Source of the DNA: Mycobacterium kubicae
Lineage (GTDB): Bacteria > Actinomycetota > Actinomycetes > Mycobacteriales > Mycobacteriaceae
Direction: 5' to 3'
Length of the DNA: 64,000 bases
NCBI RefSeq assembly: GCF_015689175.1
Contig: NZ_CP065047.1
Coordinates: 1,736,001 to 1,800,000, forward strand
Of this stretch, positions 46,768 through 54,887 are shown one piece after another; the stretch's first letter is position 1, and every line of letters begins with the position of its first letter. A model generated the notes under the pieces. The model did no database searches. It saw nothing but the letters and a program-made list of their open reading frames with translations, and was not told the origin of the DNA. Made by a program: the position numbers and the translations under genes.

Positions 46768-48018
46768 GTGGCGGTGATACTTGCCTATGGTTCGCCCGCG
46801 CTGGGTCATCTGCTGCCCCTTGGGGCGTTGCTGCGCGAGCTGGCCCAGCGCGGTCACGAGGTGCATGTTCGCACCATGTCCGACGGCATCGCGACGATGC
46901 GCGCGGCCGGCCTGCATGCCGAACCCGTCGACCCGCGAATCGAGGCCATCGTCGGTCACGACTGGGAGGCGCGAAACGCACTGGGCGTGCTGAAGTTATC
47001 GATCGAAGTTCTGTGCCGACGGGCGGTGCTGGAAGTCGAGGACCTGCAGCGCGCGGTAGCGGCGGTCGTCCCCGATGCGGTCATCGTGGACGCGAACTGC
47101 TGGGGTGCCATGTCGGTAGCCGACGCCGGAGATACCCCCTGGCTGGTCTTTTCGCCCTTCACCCCGTATCTGCGCTCTCGCGGAGTGCCGCCCTTCGGCC
47201 CAGGACTGCGGCCCCTGCCCGGCGTTTTGGGTGCTATCCGGGACGCTTCGATGCGTCCGTTTGTGCGGTATCTGTTCGACCGGCCGGTGCTGCCGCGGGT
47301 CAACGGGATTCGCGCCGACCTGGGGGTGCCCCCGGTGACATCGGTGGACGAGTTCATGCGACGGGCCCCGCTGCTGTTGGCGGCCGGCGGTGAGCCGTTC
47401 GAGTACCCCCACCCGGGCTGGGGGGACCTGGTGCACCACATCGGTGCCTGCGTGTTCGAGCCGGCGCCGATCAGCACTCCGGATTGGGTGGCGGCCATCG
47501 ATCGGCCGGTGGTGCTGGTCAACACGTCTTCGATCCGGCAGTTCGATGCCGCGTTGGGGCACACCGCCTTGCAGGCGCTGGCCGACGAACCCGTCCATGT
47601 GGTGGCGACGTTCCCGGCCGGAGTACCCGATGACCTGCCGAAGACAGCGAACGCCACCGTGCGCCAATTCGCCCCGCACGCGGCGATACTCGAGCGGGCT
47701 TGCTGCGCCATCACGCACGGCGGCATGGGAACGACCCTGAAAGCTCTCGACCACGGCGTACCCGTCTGCGTCGTACCTTTCGCCCGGGACCAGGCCGAAG
47801 TGGCTCGACGCGTGCAGGTGGCGCGCTGCGGTACTCGGCTGGCCCCCAAGCGACTGACCGCCGCACGGCTTCGCGCGCGGGTACGCCAGGCCGTCACGAT
47901 GGCAGCCGGTGCGCAACGGGTGGCCGCTGGTCTGGCCGCAACCGGCGGGGTCTCGCGTGGGGCTGACTTGATCGAACAGCGACTACTTGGCTGTGCGGCG
48001 GAGCCGCAAATCCGTTAA
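46768..48018 (+). CDS. UGT-like glycosyltransferase, possible carotenoid glycosyltransferase
   Basis: 416 residues from GTG 46768, 11 bases after idi. GT-B fold of the MGT/UGT type: N-terminal LAYGSPALGHLLPLGALLREL, hinge, and C-terminal donor-binding signature CAITHGGMGTTLKALDHGVP with VCVVPFARDQAEVARRV. Neighbours suggest it adds a sugar to a carotenoid or xanthophyll hydroxyl (CrtX-like), but the aromatic pathway encoded here does not obviously make a hydroxyl, so a glycolipid acceptor is also possible. No CrtZ-type hydroxylase was recognised in the window. A short AACC/GGTT hairpin spans its stop and that of the convergent MarR gene. Confidence 0.8.
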   Translation: MAVILAYGSPALGHLLPLGALLRELAQRGHEVHVRTMSDGIATMRAAGLHAEPVDPRIEAIVGHDWEARNALGVLKLSIEVLCRRAVLEVEDLQRAVAAVVPDAVIVDANCWGAMSVADAGDTPWLVFSPFTPYLRSRGVPPFGPGLRPLPGVLGAIRDASMRPFVRYLFDRPVLPRVNGIRADLGVPPVTSVDEFMRRAPLLLAAGGEPFEYPHPGWGDLVHHIGACVFEPAPISTPDWVAAIDRPVVLVNTSSIRQFDAALGHTALQALADEPVHVVATFPAGVPDDLPKTANATVRQFAPHAAILERACCAITHGGMGTTLKALDHGVPVCVVPFARDQAEVARRVQVARCGTRLAPKRLTAARLRARVRQAVTMAAGAQRVAAGLAATGGVSRGADLIEQRLLGCAAEPQIR

Positions 48019-48026
48019 CCGAGGGG

Positions 48027-48587
48027 TTATCGCGCCGCGCGGCGCCGGCCCGTCGGCGTGCCTCGCTTGGCCTCGGCGGCTGGTGGTTTGTCTTGTTCGG
48101 CGGCCAGTTTGGTTTCGAACGTCGCCATCGCATTGATCATTGCGGAGAAAACCCGGTGCGCGGCAACCAGATCCCGGTCGGGCAAGTCAGCCATGGCCGC
48201 GCGGACCTCGGACCCCAGGGGAGCGAAGAAGGCGCGAGCCAGCGCCATTCCGGGTTGCTCGTAGCGAAGCAGCGACTTGCGCCGGTCCACTGGATCGGGT
48301 TCGCGCCTGATGTGGCCGGCTTCGATCATGCGGTCCACCAGGTAGGTGATCGCGGCGGGAGAGACGTCCATGCGCTGGCGCAACTGAGCCATGGTCAACG
48401 GCTGTCCGGCCGTTTCGGCGACCATGATGTGCAGCAAGGCGTGGAAGTCGCTGCCCGTGACGTCGTGGCGGCGCGCGAAATGGCGCCCGATGCGGTCGGA
48501 TTGCGCGGTGAGAGCCCGCAGATCTGCCGACATCAGCTGTTCGAGTTCGGCGCGGTCCAGCCGCCGATCTGCTGCGCCTTTGGTCAC
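48027..48587 (-). CDS. MarR-family regulator, second CrtR paralogue
   Basis: 186 residues. Winged helix: DFHALLHIMVAETAGQPLTM, AQLRQRMDVSPAAITYLVDRM, AGHIRREPDPVDRRKSLLRY. It is about half identical by eye to the MarR protein at 57888, with the same flank ADLRxLxxxSDxIGRxFA, so the two are paralogues from one duplication. Basic tail GTPTGRRRAAR is extra. It may compete at, or share, the TTAA operators. It is the last gene of a minus-strand set after DUF3140; a hairpin-like inverted repeat lies just upstream of its start. Confidence 0.92.
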   Translation of the reverse strand: MTKGAADRRLDRAELEQLMSADLRALTAQSDRIGRHFARRHDVTGSDFHALLHIMVAETAGQPLTMAQLRQRMDVSPAAITYLVDRMIEAGHIRREPDPVDRRKSLLRYEQPGMALARAFFAPLGSEVRAAMADLPDRDLVAAHRVFSAMINAMATFETKLAAEQDKPPAAEAKRGTPTGRRRAAR

Positions 48588-48607
48588 TTACCCGCATTCC
48601 TTTGTAG

Positions 48608-48629
48608 CGATACGCCGAACAGCGTATCG
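48608..48629. promoter_or_regulatory. Inverted repeat upstream of the second MarR gene
   Basis: CGATACGC at 48608-48615 and GCGTATCG at 48622-48629 form a perfect 8-bp inverted repeat with 6-base spacer, 21 bases before the MarR ATG. It could be an operator for autoregulation or the terminator of the DUF2945-DUF3140 transcript. It does not resemble the TTAA operator. Confidence 0.45.
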
Positions 48630-48689
48630 GCCACCGCAAGTATGGGCGCAGCGAACCGACGAGGCGTTTCTGTCGTGTCGAGCCTACGC

Positions 48690-49022
48690 TCACGACTTTG
48701 CCGGGTCGTGTCCCCAGTTCATCAGCGAGTAGCGCCACGCGGTGTCGGTGACATCGCCGTTGGGTCGCTGGGCCAGGTGCCGCTTGGCGTAGCCGACGAC
48801 TTTGCGCATGTGTGCGTAGTCATCGTTGGTCAGGTCGGCCCGTTTGGCGTTGAGGATCTCGACGATGCGACGGCCACTGGCGTGACCGGTCGACTCGTTG
48901 TCGCCTTGCTTCTGTCCGACCTGCTGGGACTCGTCGCTATCGAGCCACTTCTCCAACTCGCGCGGGGTCATGTTGACCACATCGCGAAATTCTTTCCATG
49001 TGCTGTCGTTGTCGTCAGCCAT
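48690..49022 (-). CDS. DUF3140 protein
   Basis: 110 residues with the DUF3140 pattern: FRDVVNMTPRELEKWLDSDE, GRRIVEILNAKRADLTNDDY, HMRKVVGYAKRHLAQRP and TAWRYSLMNWGHDP. Small, soluble and charged. In actinobacteria it is often found with DUF2945, as here (gap 18 bases). Function unknown; the pairing with DUF2945 and DNA-repair or stress genes is my recollection of the family context. Confidence 0.88.
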   Translation of the reverse strand: MADDNDSTWKEFRDVVNMTPRELEKWLDSDESQQVGQKQGDNESTGHASGRRIVEILNAKRADLTNDDYAHMRKVVGYAKRHLAQRPNGDVTDTAWRYSLMNWGHDPAKS

Positions 49023-49040
49023 TGTGATCGCCGGGATGGC

Positions 49041-49256
49041 TCAGTCGGCGGGGCGCAATGCGCTCGGCTTGTGCACCGCGTCCTTGCCGGACTTGTCGCT
49101 GCGGACCTGGTACTGCGGATCATCCTTGGAAGCCCGCACTTTACGTCCGGCCGCCTCGGTGTCGGAGGTGATCTCGCCCTCGACCTTGCCCTTGACGGTG
49201 TTGCCGTGGCTCTGCCACTCGACCTTGTCTCCCTTGTGGAACTTTTTGTCGGACAT
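49041..49256 (-). CDS. DUF2945 (HVA1/Tudor-like) small protein
   Basis: 71 residues: MSDKKFHKGDKVEWQSHGNT, VKGKVEGEITSDTE, and DPQYQVRSDKSGKDAVHKPS. This is the hypervirulence-associated-protein/Tudor-like domain DUF2945, a small beta-barrel. It is placed between the DUF3140 gene and the hypothetical gene at 49263, with 6-18 base gaps, so all belong to one transcript. A ribosome site AAGGAGTG precedes the ATG. Probably a stress-related nucleic-acid or protein binder; not shown. Confidence 0.88.
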   Translation of the reverse strand: MSDKKFHKGDKVEWQSHGNTVKGKVEGEITSDTEAAGRKVRASKDDPQYQVRSDKSGKDAVHKPSALRPAD

Positions 49257-49262
49257 GGCGAG

Positions 49263-49784
49263 TCACTCCTTCGAATCGTTCGGTGTGGCGGCGTGCGCGG
49301 GGTGGCCGGCGGTACGCCGGCGCTCTTTCATCTCTGCTTCGAAGACGTGTCGGCGCCCGTTGGTGAGTTGGCTGCGCACCTGCCGTTCGATCTCTTTGAA
49401 GCACCGGTAGTAGCCGTCGTCGTATTCCTCCACAATCTGGAAGGTCCACCGTCCCGGAAGCACGTTGCGACCGATCAGGTCCCGACGGATGAGCTCGGCC
49501 AGCTCGTCGTGTCCACCTTCACACAGCGTGCTCACCGCCTCGTCGAGCTGCAGGTCGGCTCGGCCCATCAGCTGATGGAACGCGTAGAGGTGTCCGCGGG
49601 CCTGCTCGACGGTTTCCAGCGCTTCGGACACTTTGCCTGCCGCCTGCACCGCCGTATCGTCGACGCCCGCGGGACGGCGCGCTAAGGACCGCTCCGGGCG
49701 GTCCGACCGACGATCGTTGTCGCTACTACCAACGCTCACCCTGCTCGGGTTCCCCGCCCACTGCCGTCGAACCCTGCACGGCAT
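49263..49784 (-). CDS. Conserved hypothetical protein behind TTAA operator site 2
   Basis: 173 residues from ATG 49784; GTG 49739 is a shorter alternative, and the codons further upstream overlap the operator. The body is helical and charged: AVQAAGKVSEALETVEQARG, LYAFHQLMGRADLQLDEAVS, LRDLIGRNVLPGRWTFQIVE-like segment, EEYDDGYYRCFKEIERQVRS. I do not recognise a named family with certainty. It heads the DUF2945-DUF3140-MarR set. A TTAA triple lies eight bases upstream of its ATG, the same position that site 3 takes relative to crtE, so it is a likely member of the crt regulon. Confidence 0.7.
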   Translation of the reverse strand: MPCRVRRQWAGNPSRVSVGSSDNDRRSDRPERSLARRPAGVDDTAVQAAGKVSEALETVEQARGHLYAFHQLMGRADLQLDEAVSTLCEGGHDELAELIRRDLIGRNVLPGRWTFQIVEEYDDGYYRCFKEIERQVRSQLTNGRRHVFEAEMKERRRTAGHPAHAATPNDSKE

Positions 49785-49791
49785 ACATCTA

Positions 49792-49811
49792 TTAAGTTTC
49801 TTAATGTTTAA
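49792..49811. promoter_or_regulatory. TTAA-N3-TTAA-N5-TTAA operator, site 2
   Basis: On the plus strand TTAA occurs at 49792, 49801 and 49808. Read on the minus strand the offsets are 0, 7, 16, the same as sites 1, 3 and 4. ATTAAG-TTT-CTTAAT at 49791-49805 is also a perfect dyad. It is immediately upstream of the minus-strand hypothetical gene and 53 bases upstream of a small plus-strand gene. Confidence 0.68.
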
Positions 49812-49863
49812 GCGAATGGGCCGATCTGTTTTGTGCGGTCCGCACTCGGGTACAGGCGTTGCT

Positions 49864-50115
49864 GTGGCGGTCAAAGAAGCGTCCCGACGCGTGTTGCGCG
49901 CCGAGCAGAAGCTGTTGCGCGTACAACGCCGGTTGTGGCTGGCGCAGCTGGCCCTGTACCCGACCGCGGCCTTGGGTGTCGTCGGGGCCCTGGTGGTGGC
50001 GTGGCGGTTATGGCAGCGCAGATCCGCTCAGCATCAGGCCGAGACGTCGCAGCCGTACCCGCCGGGGGATACCGTTCCGCCCGCGGCCGGTCAGCTCTCG
50101 GACCGCACGACGTAG
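49864..50115 (+). CDS. Small single-helix membrane protein
   Basis: 83 residues from GTG 49864. A basic amphipathic N-terminus (VKEASRRVLRAEQKLLRVQRR) precedes one transmembrane helix (LAQLALYPTAALGVVGALVV) and a polar Gln/Pro tail. The 3' end overlaps the end of the convergent Rieske gene by 25 bases. An in-frame ATG at 49804 falls inside the operator and is therefore less likely. No family recognised. Divergent from the hypothetical gene with site 2 between. Confidence 0.5.
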   Translation: MAVKEASRRVLRAEQKLLRVQRRLWLAQLALYPTAALGVVGALVVAWRLWQRRSAQHQAETSQPYPPGDTVPPAAGQLSDRTT

Positions 50116-51098
50116 CGACGCTCCGCATAGGCGATGTCGTCGCGCCACAACCTGGTAGCGGCGTAGCGCATCAACGGTGAGATCACCGGCGCGACCTGAC
50201 AGGCTTTCTTGAATCCCGGGCGTTCCGAGTGCGCGATGACGGCTTCCAGCACCGCGGTGCGGGGCCGCCCGTCAGCAGCCAATCCCATTGGGGTGGCGTG
50301 GGTTTCGACGACGCTGCCACTCCCTTCCCCTTCCACGATGCGCATCACGATGGTGCGTGCCGTCGGGCAGGTGAACTCCGCTATCACAGGCACACCCACC
50401 CGGCCGAGTCGGAAGGTCACCGCGACCAGGAACTGGTCGTTCTCCTCGGTGGGTGTGGTGAGCACGTCGAGCCGGGTGAAGGAGTAGGGGTGAAACCAGG
50501 CGCCGTGCCAGGGGTCGAGCCGGTTGGCGATGATGTCGGAGGGCTCGCACACGCCTTCCAACCGGGTCACGGCGGCCACGGTGTCACCGCTGGGCCGCGT
50601 CGGGATCACGGGCTGGTCCAGTGGTGTCTCGCCGCCCACCCGGTCCAGCCGCACCCAGACCAGCGTCCCGTCGTCGTAGCTGGGCATCGGTTTCCACCCG
50701 AATTCGCGGGTGGTCCCGTCCAGCGCCAGCCCGTGCCACCGGCACACCAGCGTGCCGCAGTCGATGACACCGGTGGCCAAGTCGGCGCCCAGATGCGGGC
50801 AGCTGCGCGGACCGACGCGCAGTCGGTGCTGCTGATCGCGCCACGCGACTACCTCGACGCCCGCGACGCGCGTACCGAACGGCCGATCGGACCGCACCTC
50901 GCGGCTTCCGGCGAACACATACCAGTTTCCGGTGGGCCGGCGCTGGGCTCGTTCCAGCGCGGCATGGATGATGGCGGGCTGCGCGTCGCGGTAGGTGGGA
51001 CGCTGATCGGACCAGGTGATGTGCGGGATCGCCTGGATAGGCCAGTCTTTGGGCCAGTTGCTGGGCCGCAACTGCCGCATCCGGTCACGAATGTTCAT
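50091..51098 (-). CDS. Rieske [2Fe-2S] protein with DUF5914 domain
   Basis: 335 residues. Rieske motifs C-x-H and C-x2-H: RSCPHLGADL and LVCRWHGLAL at about 98-125. The C-terminal part is the DUF5914 region, including LDPWHGAWFHPYSFTRLDVL and FTCPTARTIVMRI. I recall DUF5914 proteins beside CrtU in actinobacterial isorenieratene clusters, where their step is unassigned. A Rieske oxygenase could introduce an oxygen function on the aromatic end group; the usual 2-His-1-carboxylate iron site is not obvious by eye. Start ATG 51098 overlaps the crtU stop. Last gene of the crt operon. Confidence 0.85.
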   Translation of the reverse strand: MNIRDRMRQLRPSNWPKDWPIQAIPHITWSDQRPTYRDAQPAIIHAALERAQRRPTGNWYVFAGSREVRSDRPFGTRVAGVEVVAWRDQQHRLRVGPRSCPHLGADLATGVIDCGTLVCRWHGLALDGTTREFGWKPMPSYDDGTLVWVRLDRVGGETPLDQPVIPTRPSGDTVAAVTRLEGVCEPSDIIANRLDPWHGAWFHPYSFTRLDVLTTPTEENDQFLVAVTFRLGRVGVPVIAEFTCPTARTIVMRIVEGEGSGSVVETHATPMGLAADGRPRTAVLEAVIAHSERPGFKKACQVAPVISPLMRYAATRLWRDDIAYAERRYVVRSES

Positions 51099-52615
51099 CG
51101 CAGTGCGGCCTTTTCACGATTGGCGAGCCAGCGCAGCGGTCGCGACCGGCCCTGCCTGGGAACGGTGTGCAGCGGGTGTCCGGCCAGGCCCCACCGGGTC
51201 AGCAGGCGGTTGGCGGCTGCCCAGCCGGTGGTGGCGGCCCGTTCCATGAGCGCGACCGGCAAATCGATGCGGATGGCGTCACCGGCCAGCACCAGACCCG
51301 GAAGTGGCGTCGTCCCGGCGGGCCGGTCCAGGTAGGTGCCGGGCGCAAAAAGCGGGCAGTCGCTGCGCTTTAGCACCCGCTCGCAAACCACCTGCGCGGC
51401 AGCCGTTTCGGGGTATATGCGATGCAACTGACGCAGCGCATCGGCGCTGGATGACGCCGACGCAAGCGCATAGGAATGCAACTCGACGACAGAGCCGCCG
51501 TGGGCGCGGGCCCAGCCGGCCGCTTCGTTCTCATAGCGGTCCAGCACGCTGATGTTGTCCAGCGGCTCGTGCCCGGAGGTGCCGAGAAACGCCGGTCGGC
51601 CCGCCGCGACGGGGCGGTCGAGCCACAACCGGTGTACGGCGAACGGTGGCGCGGTGCGCATCCGCGCGATCTGTGCTCGCCACTGCGCATCGGCCAGGTC
51701 GGTCGATGCGGCGACGATCTGCTGCAAGCCGCTCACATCGGTGGCCAGCACCACCGCGTCGGCGTCGAACCGCTCCCCGGAATCGGTGTGGACAGTGAAG
51801 GTTTCACGGTCCTTGGCGATACGCTGCACACCGACTCCGAGGTGGAACCGTGCCTCGCGGTGTTCGAGGTAGCGTTGCAGCGGCTGCCAGAGCGCGGTGT
51901 CGTAGTTCGCGCACGGAACGTCGAAGATGAGGCCCTCGCTGGAGCCCAGGAAGTAGATGTGGAACATGGTGGCCAGTTCGGCCGCAGACAGCTGTGCCGG
52001 GTCGGCGAAGAAGCTGCGGGAGAAGACCTCGAAAGCCAGATGCCGGGCCGCTTCGGGGAAGCGGATGTTCTTGAGGAAGGTTTCGGCGTCGACGTGGTCC
52101 AGGCGCAGGTAGGTCTCTGGCACCGACACCGCGGCCAATGGTGCGGCCGCGCGAGCGTCGATGTAGGTGAAGTCGCGCAACCGGAAGGTGGGGCTGCGGG
52201 CGGCGAAAGCCACCGCGTTCCACGGTGGTGTGCGCGGCAGCCCGCGGAAGCTGTCCCGGCGGCCGTCGCCGTCGATCAGGGGGTAGTCCTCGACGGGCGT
52301 CAGCCTCCGCAATTGCGGGTCGGTTCGGCGCAGCAGGGTGCGCAGGTTGTAATACTGCCGGAAGAAGGCGTGAAAACCGCGGTTCATGGCCAGGCCCATG
52401 CCGTCGTGGCGCTCGGTCCAGCCGCCTACTCGCCCGCCGAGGTAGGGCTCGCGTTCGATCACCTCGACGGCGACACCGCGTTCGGCCAACCCGGTGGCGG
52501 CGGTCAGGCCGGCGATGCCGCCGCCGATGACGATCACTCGCGGCCGGTTGGGCAGCGCCTGCGCGTCCGCCAAACCTGCTGGCGCGGGAATGGTTTCGCG
52601 GCGACGGTCGGTCAT
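51095..52615 (-). CDS. crtU: Carotenoid phi-ring synthase/desaturase CrtU
   Basis: 506 residues of the FAD-dependent CrtI-like superfamily. Dinucleotide motif VIVIGGGIAGLTAATGLAER at about 24-43, then EPYLGGRVGGW. Middle segments RGFHAFFRQYYNLRTLLRR and FLKNIRFPEAARHLAFEVFS, and the end LPGLVLAGDAIRIDLPVALM fit CrtU, which desaturates the beta-ionone ring and shifts a methyl group to make the aromatic phi ring of isorenieratene (leprotene). ATG 52615 overlaps the crtT stop; downstream the Rieske gene overlaps its own stop, so the genes are translationally coupled. Confidence 0.9.
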   Translation of the reverse strand: MTDRRRETIPAPAGLADAQALPNRPRVIVIGGGIAGLTAATGLAERGVAVEVIEREPYLGGRVGGWTERHDGMGLAMNRGFHAFFRQYYNLRTLLRRTDPQLRRLTPVEDYPLIDGDGRRDSFRGLPRTPPWNAVAFAARSPTFRLRDFTYIDARAAAPLAAVSVPETYLRLDHVDAETFLKNIRFPEAARHLAFEVFSRSFFADPAQLSAAELATMFHIYFLGSSEGLIFDVPCANYDTALWQPLQRYLEHREARFHLGVGVQRIAKDRETFTVHTDSGERFDADAVVLATDVSGLQQIVAASTDLADAQWRAQIARMRTAPPFAVHRLWLDRPVAAGRPAFLGTSGHEPLDNISVLDRYENEAAGWARAHGGSVVELHSYALASASSSADALRQLHRIYPETAAAQVVCERVLKRSDCPLFAPGTYLDRPAGTTPLPGLVLAGDAIRIDLPVALMERAATTGWAAANRLLTRWGLAGHPLHTVPRQGRSRPLRWLANREKAALR

Positions 52616-53331
52616 TGCGGCGCGTCCGCGAGGAAGGTGTGCACGATGTTGGCCTCCCAGCCGGGTACGGTTTCGCTGTGCACTCCGGTGAAGCCGGCGT
52701 CGGTGAGACGTTGTCGGAACGCGGTCGCACCGTCGAACGCCAGCACGCTGCGCCACAAATAGCGGTACAGCCCGGCGTCACGGGTGCGCCACCAGCCGGC
52801 GGGAATGATGATGCCCCAGCACACCGCGTGCCAAATGCGCGTCGCGACAGCCGAATCGCGCACGGAGTACTCGTGCACGGCCAAGGTGCCGCCGGGCCGG
52901 AGCAGGCTACGGAATTCCCGCAATTGAGCGTCCGGATCAGCCAGGTTCCGCACCAGGTAGGCGGCCAGGATGGCATCGAACGGCCCGGTGATGCCGTGCT
53001 CGGCCAGGTCCTCGATGGGCGTATGCACGAACCGGACCGACGGCGGCCAGTCCTTGGCTTGCGCCGCGTCCAGCATTCCGCGTGAGGCGTCCACCGCGAC
53101 GATCTCTGCCTCCGGGGCAACGGCGAGCAGCGCGGCGGTGGAGGCGCCGGTGCCGCACCCGGCATCCAACAGTCGTAATCCCTTGCCGCGATTAGGTATT
53201 CGCATCCGCCGCGCGGTGAGGTGCAGGGCGCTGTGATAGCCGGGGTTGGCGCCTACCAGCTGGTCGTAGGCGGGGGCTCCGGCGTCGAACGCGCTTGACA
53301 GGTCGCCGGGACCCGCTTCACCGACGCGCAC
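52612..53331 (-). CDS. crtT: CrtT-like SAM-dependent methyltransferase
   Basis: 239 residues. Class I methyltransferase: LLDAGCGTGASTAALLAVAP (motif I, about 54-73), ILAAYLVRNLADPDAQLREF and LLRPGGTLAVHEYS (motif III). It resembles the methyltransferase called CrtT in Streptomyces carotenoid clusters and the UbiE/COQ5 type. Its role in the aromatic carotenoid path is not established; it may methylate a polar end group or a quinone. It overlaps crtYd by 14 bases and crtU by 4. Confidence 0.82.
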   Translation of the reverse strand: MRVGEAGPGDLSSAFDAGAPAYDQLVGANPGYHSALHLTARRMRIPNRGKGLRLLDAGCGTGASTAALLAVAPEAEIVAVDASRGMLDAAQAKDWPPSVRFVHTPIEDLAEHGITGPFDAILAAYLVRNLADPDAQLREFRSLLRPGGTLAVHEYSVRDSAVATRIWHAVCWGIIIPAGWWRTRDAGLYRYLWRSVLAFDGATAFRQRLTDAGFTGVHSETVPGWEANIVHTFLADAPQ

Positions 53332-53629
53332 GTTGCCGTTCCCAGAGCAGCAGGACCGCCGTCACCAGCGCGAAGCCGAACAAGAAGTCCTCAATCGGAA
53401 TATCGAACGGGAAACGCACACCGGTGATGTGGCGATCGTCGTAGATGACGATCGGCGAGCTGAGTTTGGTGAGCCAGCCGTCGACCGGGATCTGGAAACC
53501 GAGCACGATCAACATCGACAGCCAGTATGCCGGGCGCCGAAACAGACCGGTATGCAGCACAGCCACTTCGGCGGCGCAGACCAAAACCACCGCCAGCACG
53601 GCCGGCACCGTGTAGCCCAGGCCGATCAT
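53318..53629 (-). CDS. crtYd: Lycopene beta-cyclase subunit CrtYd
   Basis: 103 residues with three hydrophobic helices: YTVPAVLAVVLVCAAEVAVL, AYWLSMLIVLGFQIPVDGWL and DFLFGFALVTAVLLLW. The motif DIPIEDFLF is the conserved Pro-x-Glu-Asp/Glu of heterodimeric actinobacterial cyclases. With CrtYc it forms the cyclase that converts lycopene to beta-carotene. It has no similarity to CrtY/CrtL monomers. ATG 53629 overlaps the crtYc stop by four bases. Confidence 0.92.
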   Translation of the reverse strand: MIGLGYTVPAVLAVVLVCAAEVAVLHTGLFRRPAYWLSMLIVLGFQIPVDGWLTKLSSPIVIYDDRHITGVRFPFDIPIEDFLFGFALVTAVLLLWERQRARR

Positions 53630-53949
53630 CGCCGGTTGACCCGGTCCAGGATGGCGTTGACCGCGTTGTAGGTCAGCAGGCCGCAGACGGGAATGACGAG
53701 GAAGAACAGGACTTCTTCGATCGGTACCCGGAACGGAATGGTCAGGCCGGTGAGGTAGGTGCTGTCGTACTTCCAGACGTTGGCGGCCACCGCGATTTCG
53801 TCCCAGATCAAGAACACCACCGCGACGGGCACCACGGCCCGGAGCAACCGGCGCCACTGGCGGTAGACGCCGGGCCGGAATATCTCCAGCGGCGCGGTGA
53901 TCGCCAGGCACGCGGCCAGCACCAGGAGATATTGCCAGCGATCAGTCAT
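53626..53949 (-). CDS. crtYc: Lycopene beta-cyclase subunit CrtYc
   Basis: 107 residues, three transmembrane helices: WQYLLVLAACLAITAPLEIF, LLRAVVPVAVVFLIWDEIAV and EEVLFFLVIPVCGLLTYNAV. The motif RVPIEEVLFF matches the Pro-x-Glu-Glu of the partner subunit. The segment VWKYDSTYLTGLTI corresponds to VIYDDRHITGVRF in CrtYd, showing that the two subunits are paralogous. ATG 53949 overlaps the crtB stop. Confidence 0.92.
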   Translation of the reverse strand: MTDRWQYLLVLAACLAITAPLEIFRPGVYRQWRRLLRAVVPVAVVFLIWDEIAVAANVWKYDSTYLTGLTIPFRVPIEEVLFFLVIPVCGLLTYNAVNAILDRVNRR

Positions 53950-54887
53950 GCGGCCGCTTTTCGCGCTCGCCACGCCCGCATCAGGCCTACGCCGGCGACT
54001 TGCAGCCGCCGAGCCTTGCCCACGGTGGCCCGGTGGCCGAACACCGCGAAGTCACTTGCCTCTATGCAGTCCAAGATCTCAGCGTACAACGCAGCCGCGG
54101 TAGCCACACAAGGTCGTGATCGCGGCGCCAGCATGGCGATCCCGTCCGCAGCGAATTGGTATGTCTGCCGGGCGATCTCATGCTGAGCAGCCAGGGCTGC
54201 GCGCACTCGCGGATCGCTGCGGCGATGCAGGTGGCACCACATCAGCAGGTCTCGGTCAACCCCGTGTGCGGCCAGTTCATCGGCGGGCAGATACACCCGG
54301 TGTCGCAGCAAGTCCTCATCGACGTCGCGCAGGAAGTTGGTCAACTGAAACGCTCTGCCGAGCGCCGAGGCATACGGTGCGGCCTCCTCGACGGGTACCA
54401 CCGTGCCGAGAATCGGTAGCACTTGTAGCCCAATCGCTTCCGCGGAGCCTCGCATGTAGCGGTTCAACGCTTCCCGGTTGGGATAGTCGGTGACGGTCAA
54501 GTCCATTCGCATGGACGTCAGGAAGTCTTCGAAAAGCTCGAGCCCGATGTCGTAACGGCGTGCGGTGTCGATGACCGCGGTGAGGATCGGATCGTCGCGG
54601 TGGTCGGCACCATTGGGAACGCCGGTGAAGAACCGGTCCGACAGCTGCTGCAGACGTTGGGCGCGAACGTCGGTGCCCAACTGCGGATCGATGTCGTCGA
54701 GGATGTCGTCGGCGTGGCGGGCGAAGCCGTACAGGGCGTGGATCGGTGGCCGTTGGTCGGGTGCGAGCAGCCGGGTCGCCAGGAAAAATGTGCGCCCGTG
54801 CGCGGCGTTGACCTCTCGGCACCGGCGATACCCGTCGCGCAGGCGCGGATCGTCGATCCCGGCGGCGTCCAACTCGCTGCGGATCAT
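53946..54887 (-). CDS. crtB: Phytoene synthase
   Basis: 313 residues of the squalene/phytoene synthase family. First Asp-rich motif HADDILDDID at about 52-61; second LTNFLRDVDEDL at about 185-196 with YLPADELAAHG after it. Joins two GGPP molecules into 15-cis-phytoene, the first committed carotenoid step. ATG 54887 is chosen because it overlaps the crtI stop and starts MIRSELDAAG; the frame stays open upstream only as a shadow of crtI. Confidence 0.94.
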   Translation of the reverse strand: MIRSELDAAGIDDPRLRDGYRRCREVNAAHGRTFFLATRLLAPDQRPPIHALYGFARHADDILDDIDPQLGTDVRAQRLQQLSDRFFTGVPNGADHRDDPILTAVIDTARRYDIGLELFEDFLTSMRMDLTVTDYPNREALNRYMRGSAEAIGLQVLPILGTVVPVEEAAPYASALGRAFQLTNFLRDVDEDLLRHRVYLPADELAAHGVDRDLLMWCHLHRRSDPRVRAALAAQHEIARQTYQFAADGIAMLAPRSRPCVATAAALYAEILDCIEASDFAVFGHRATVGKARRLQVAGVGLMRAWRARKAAA

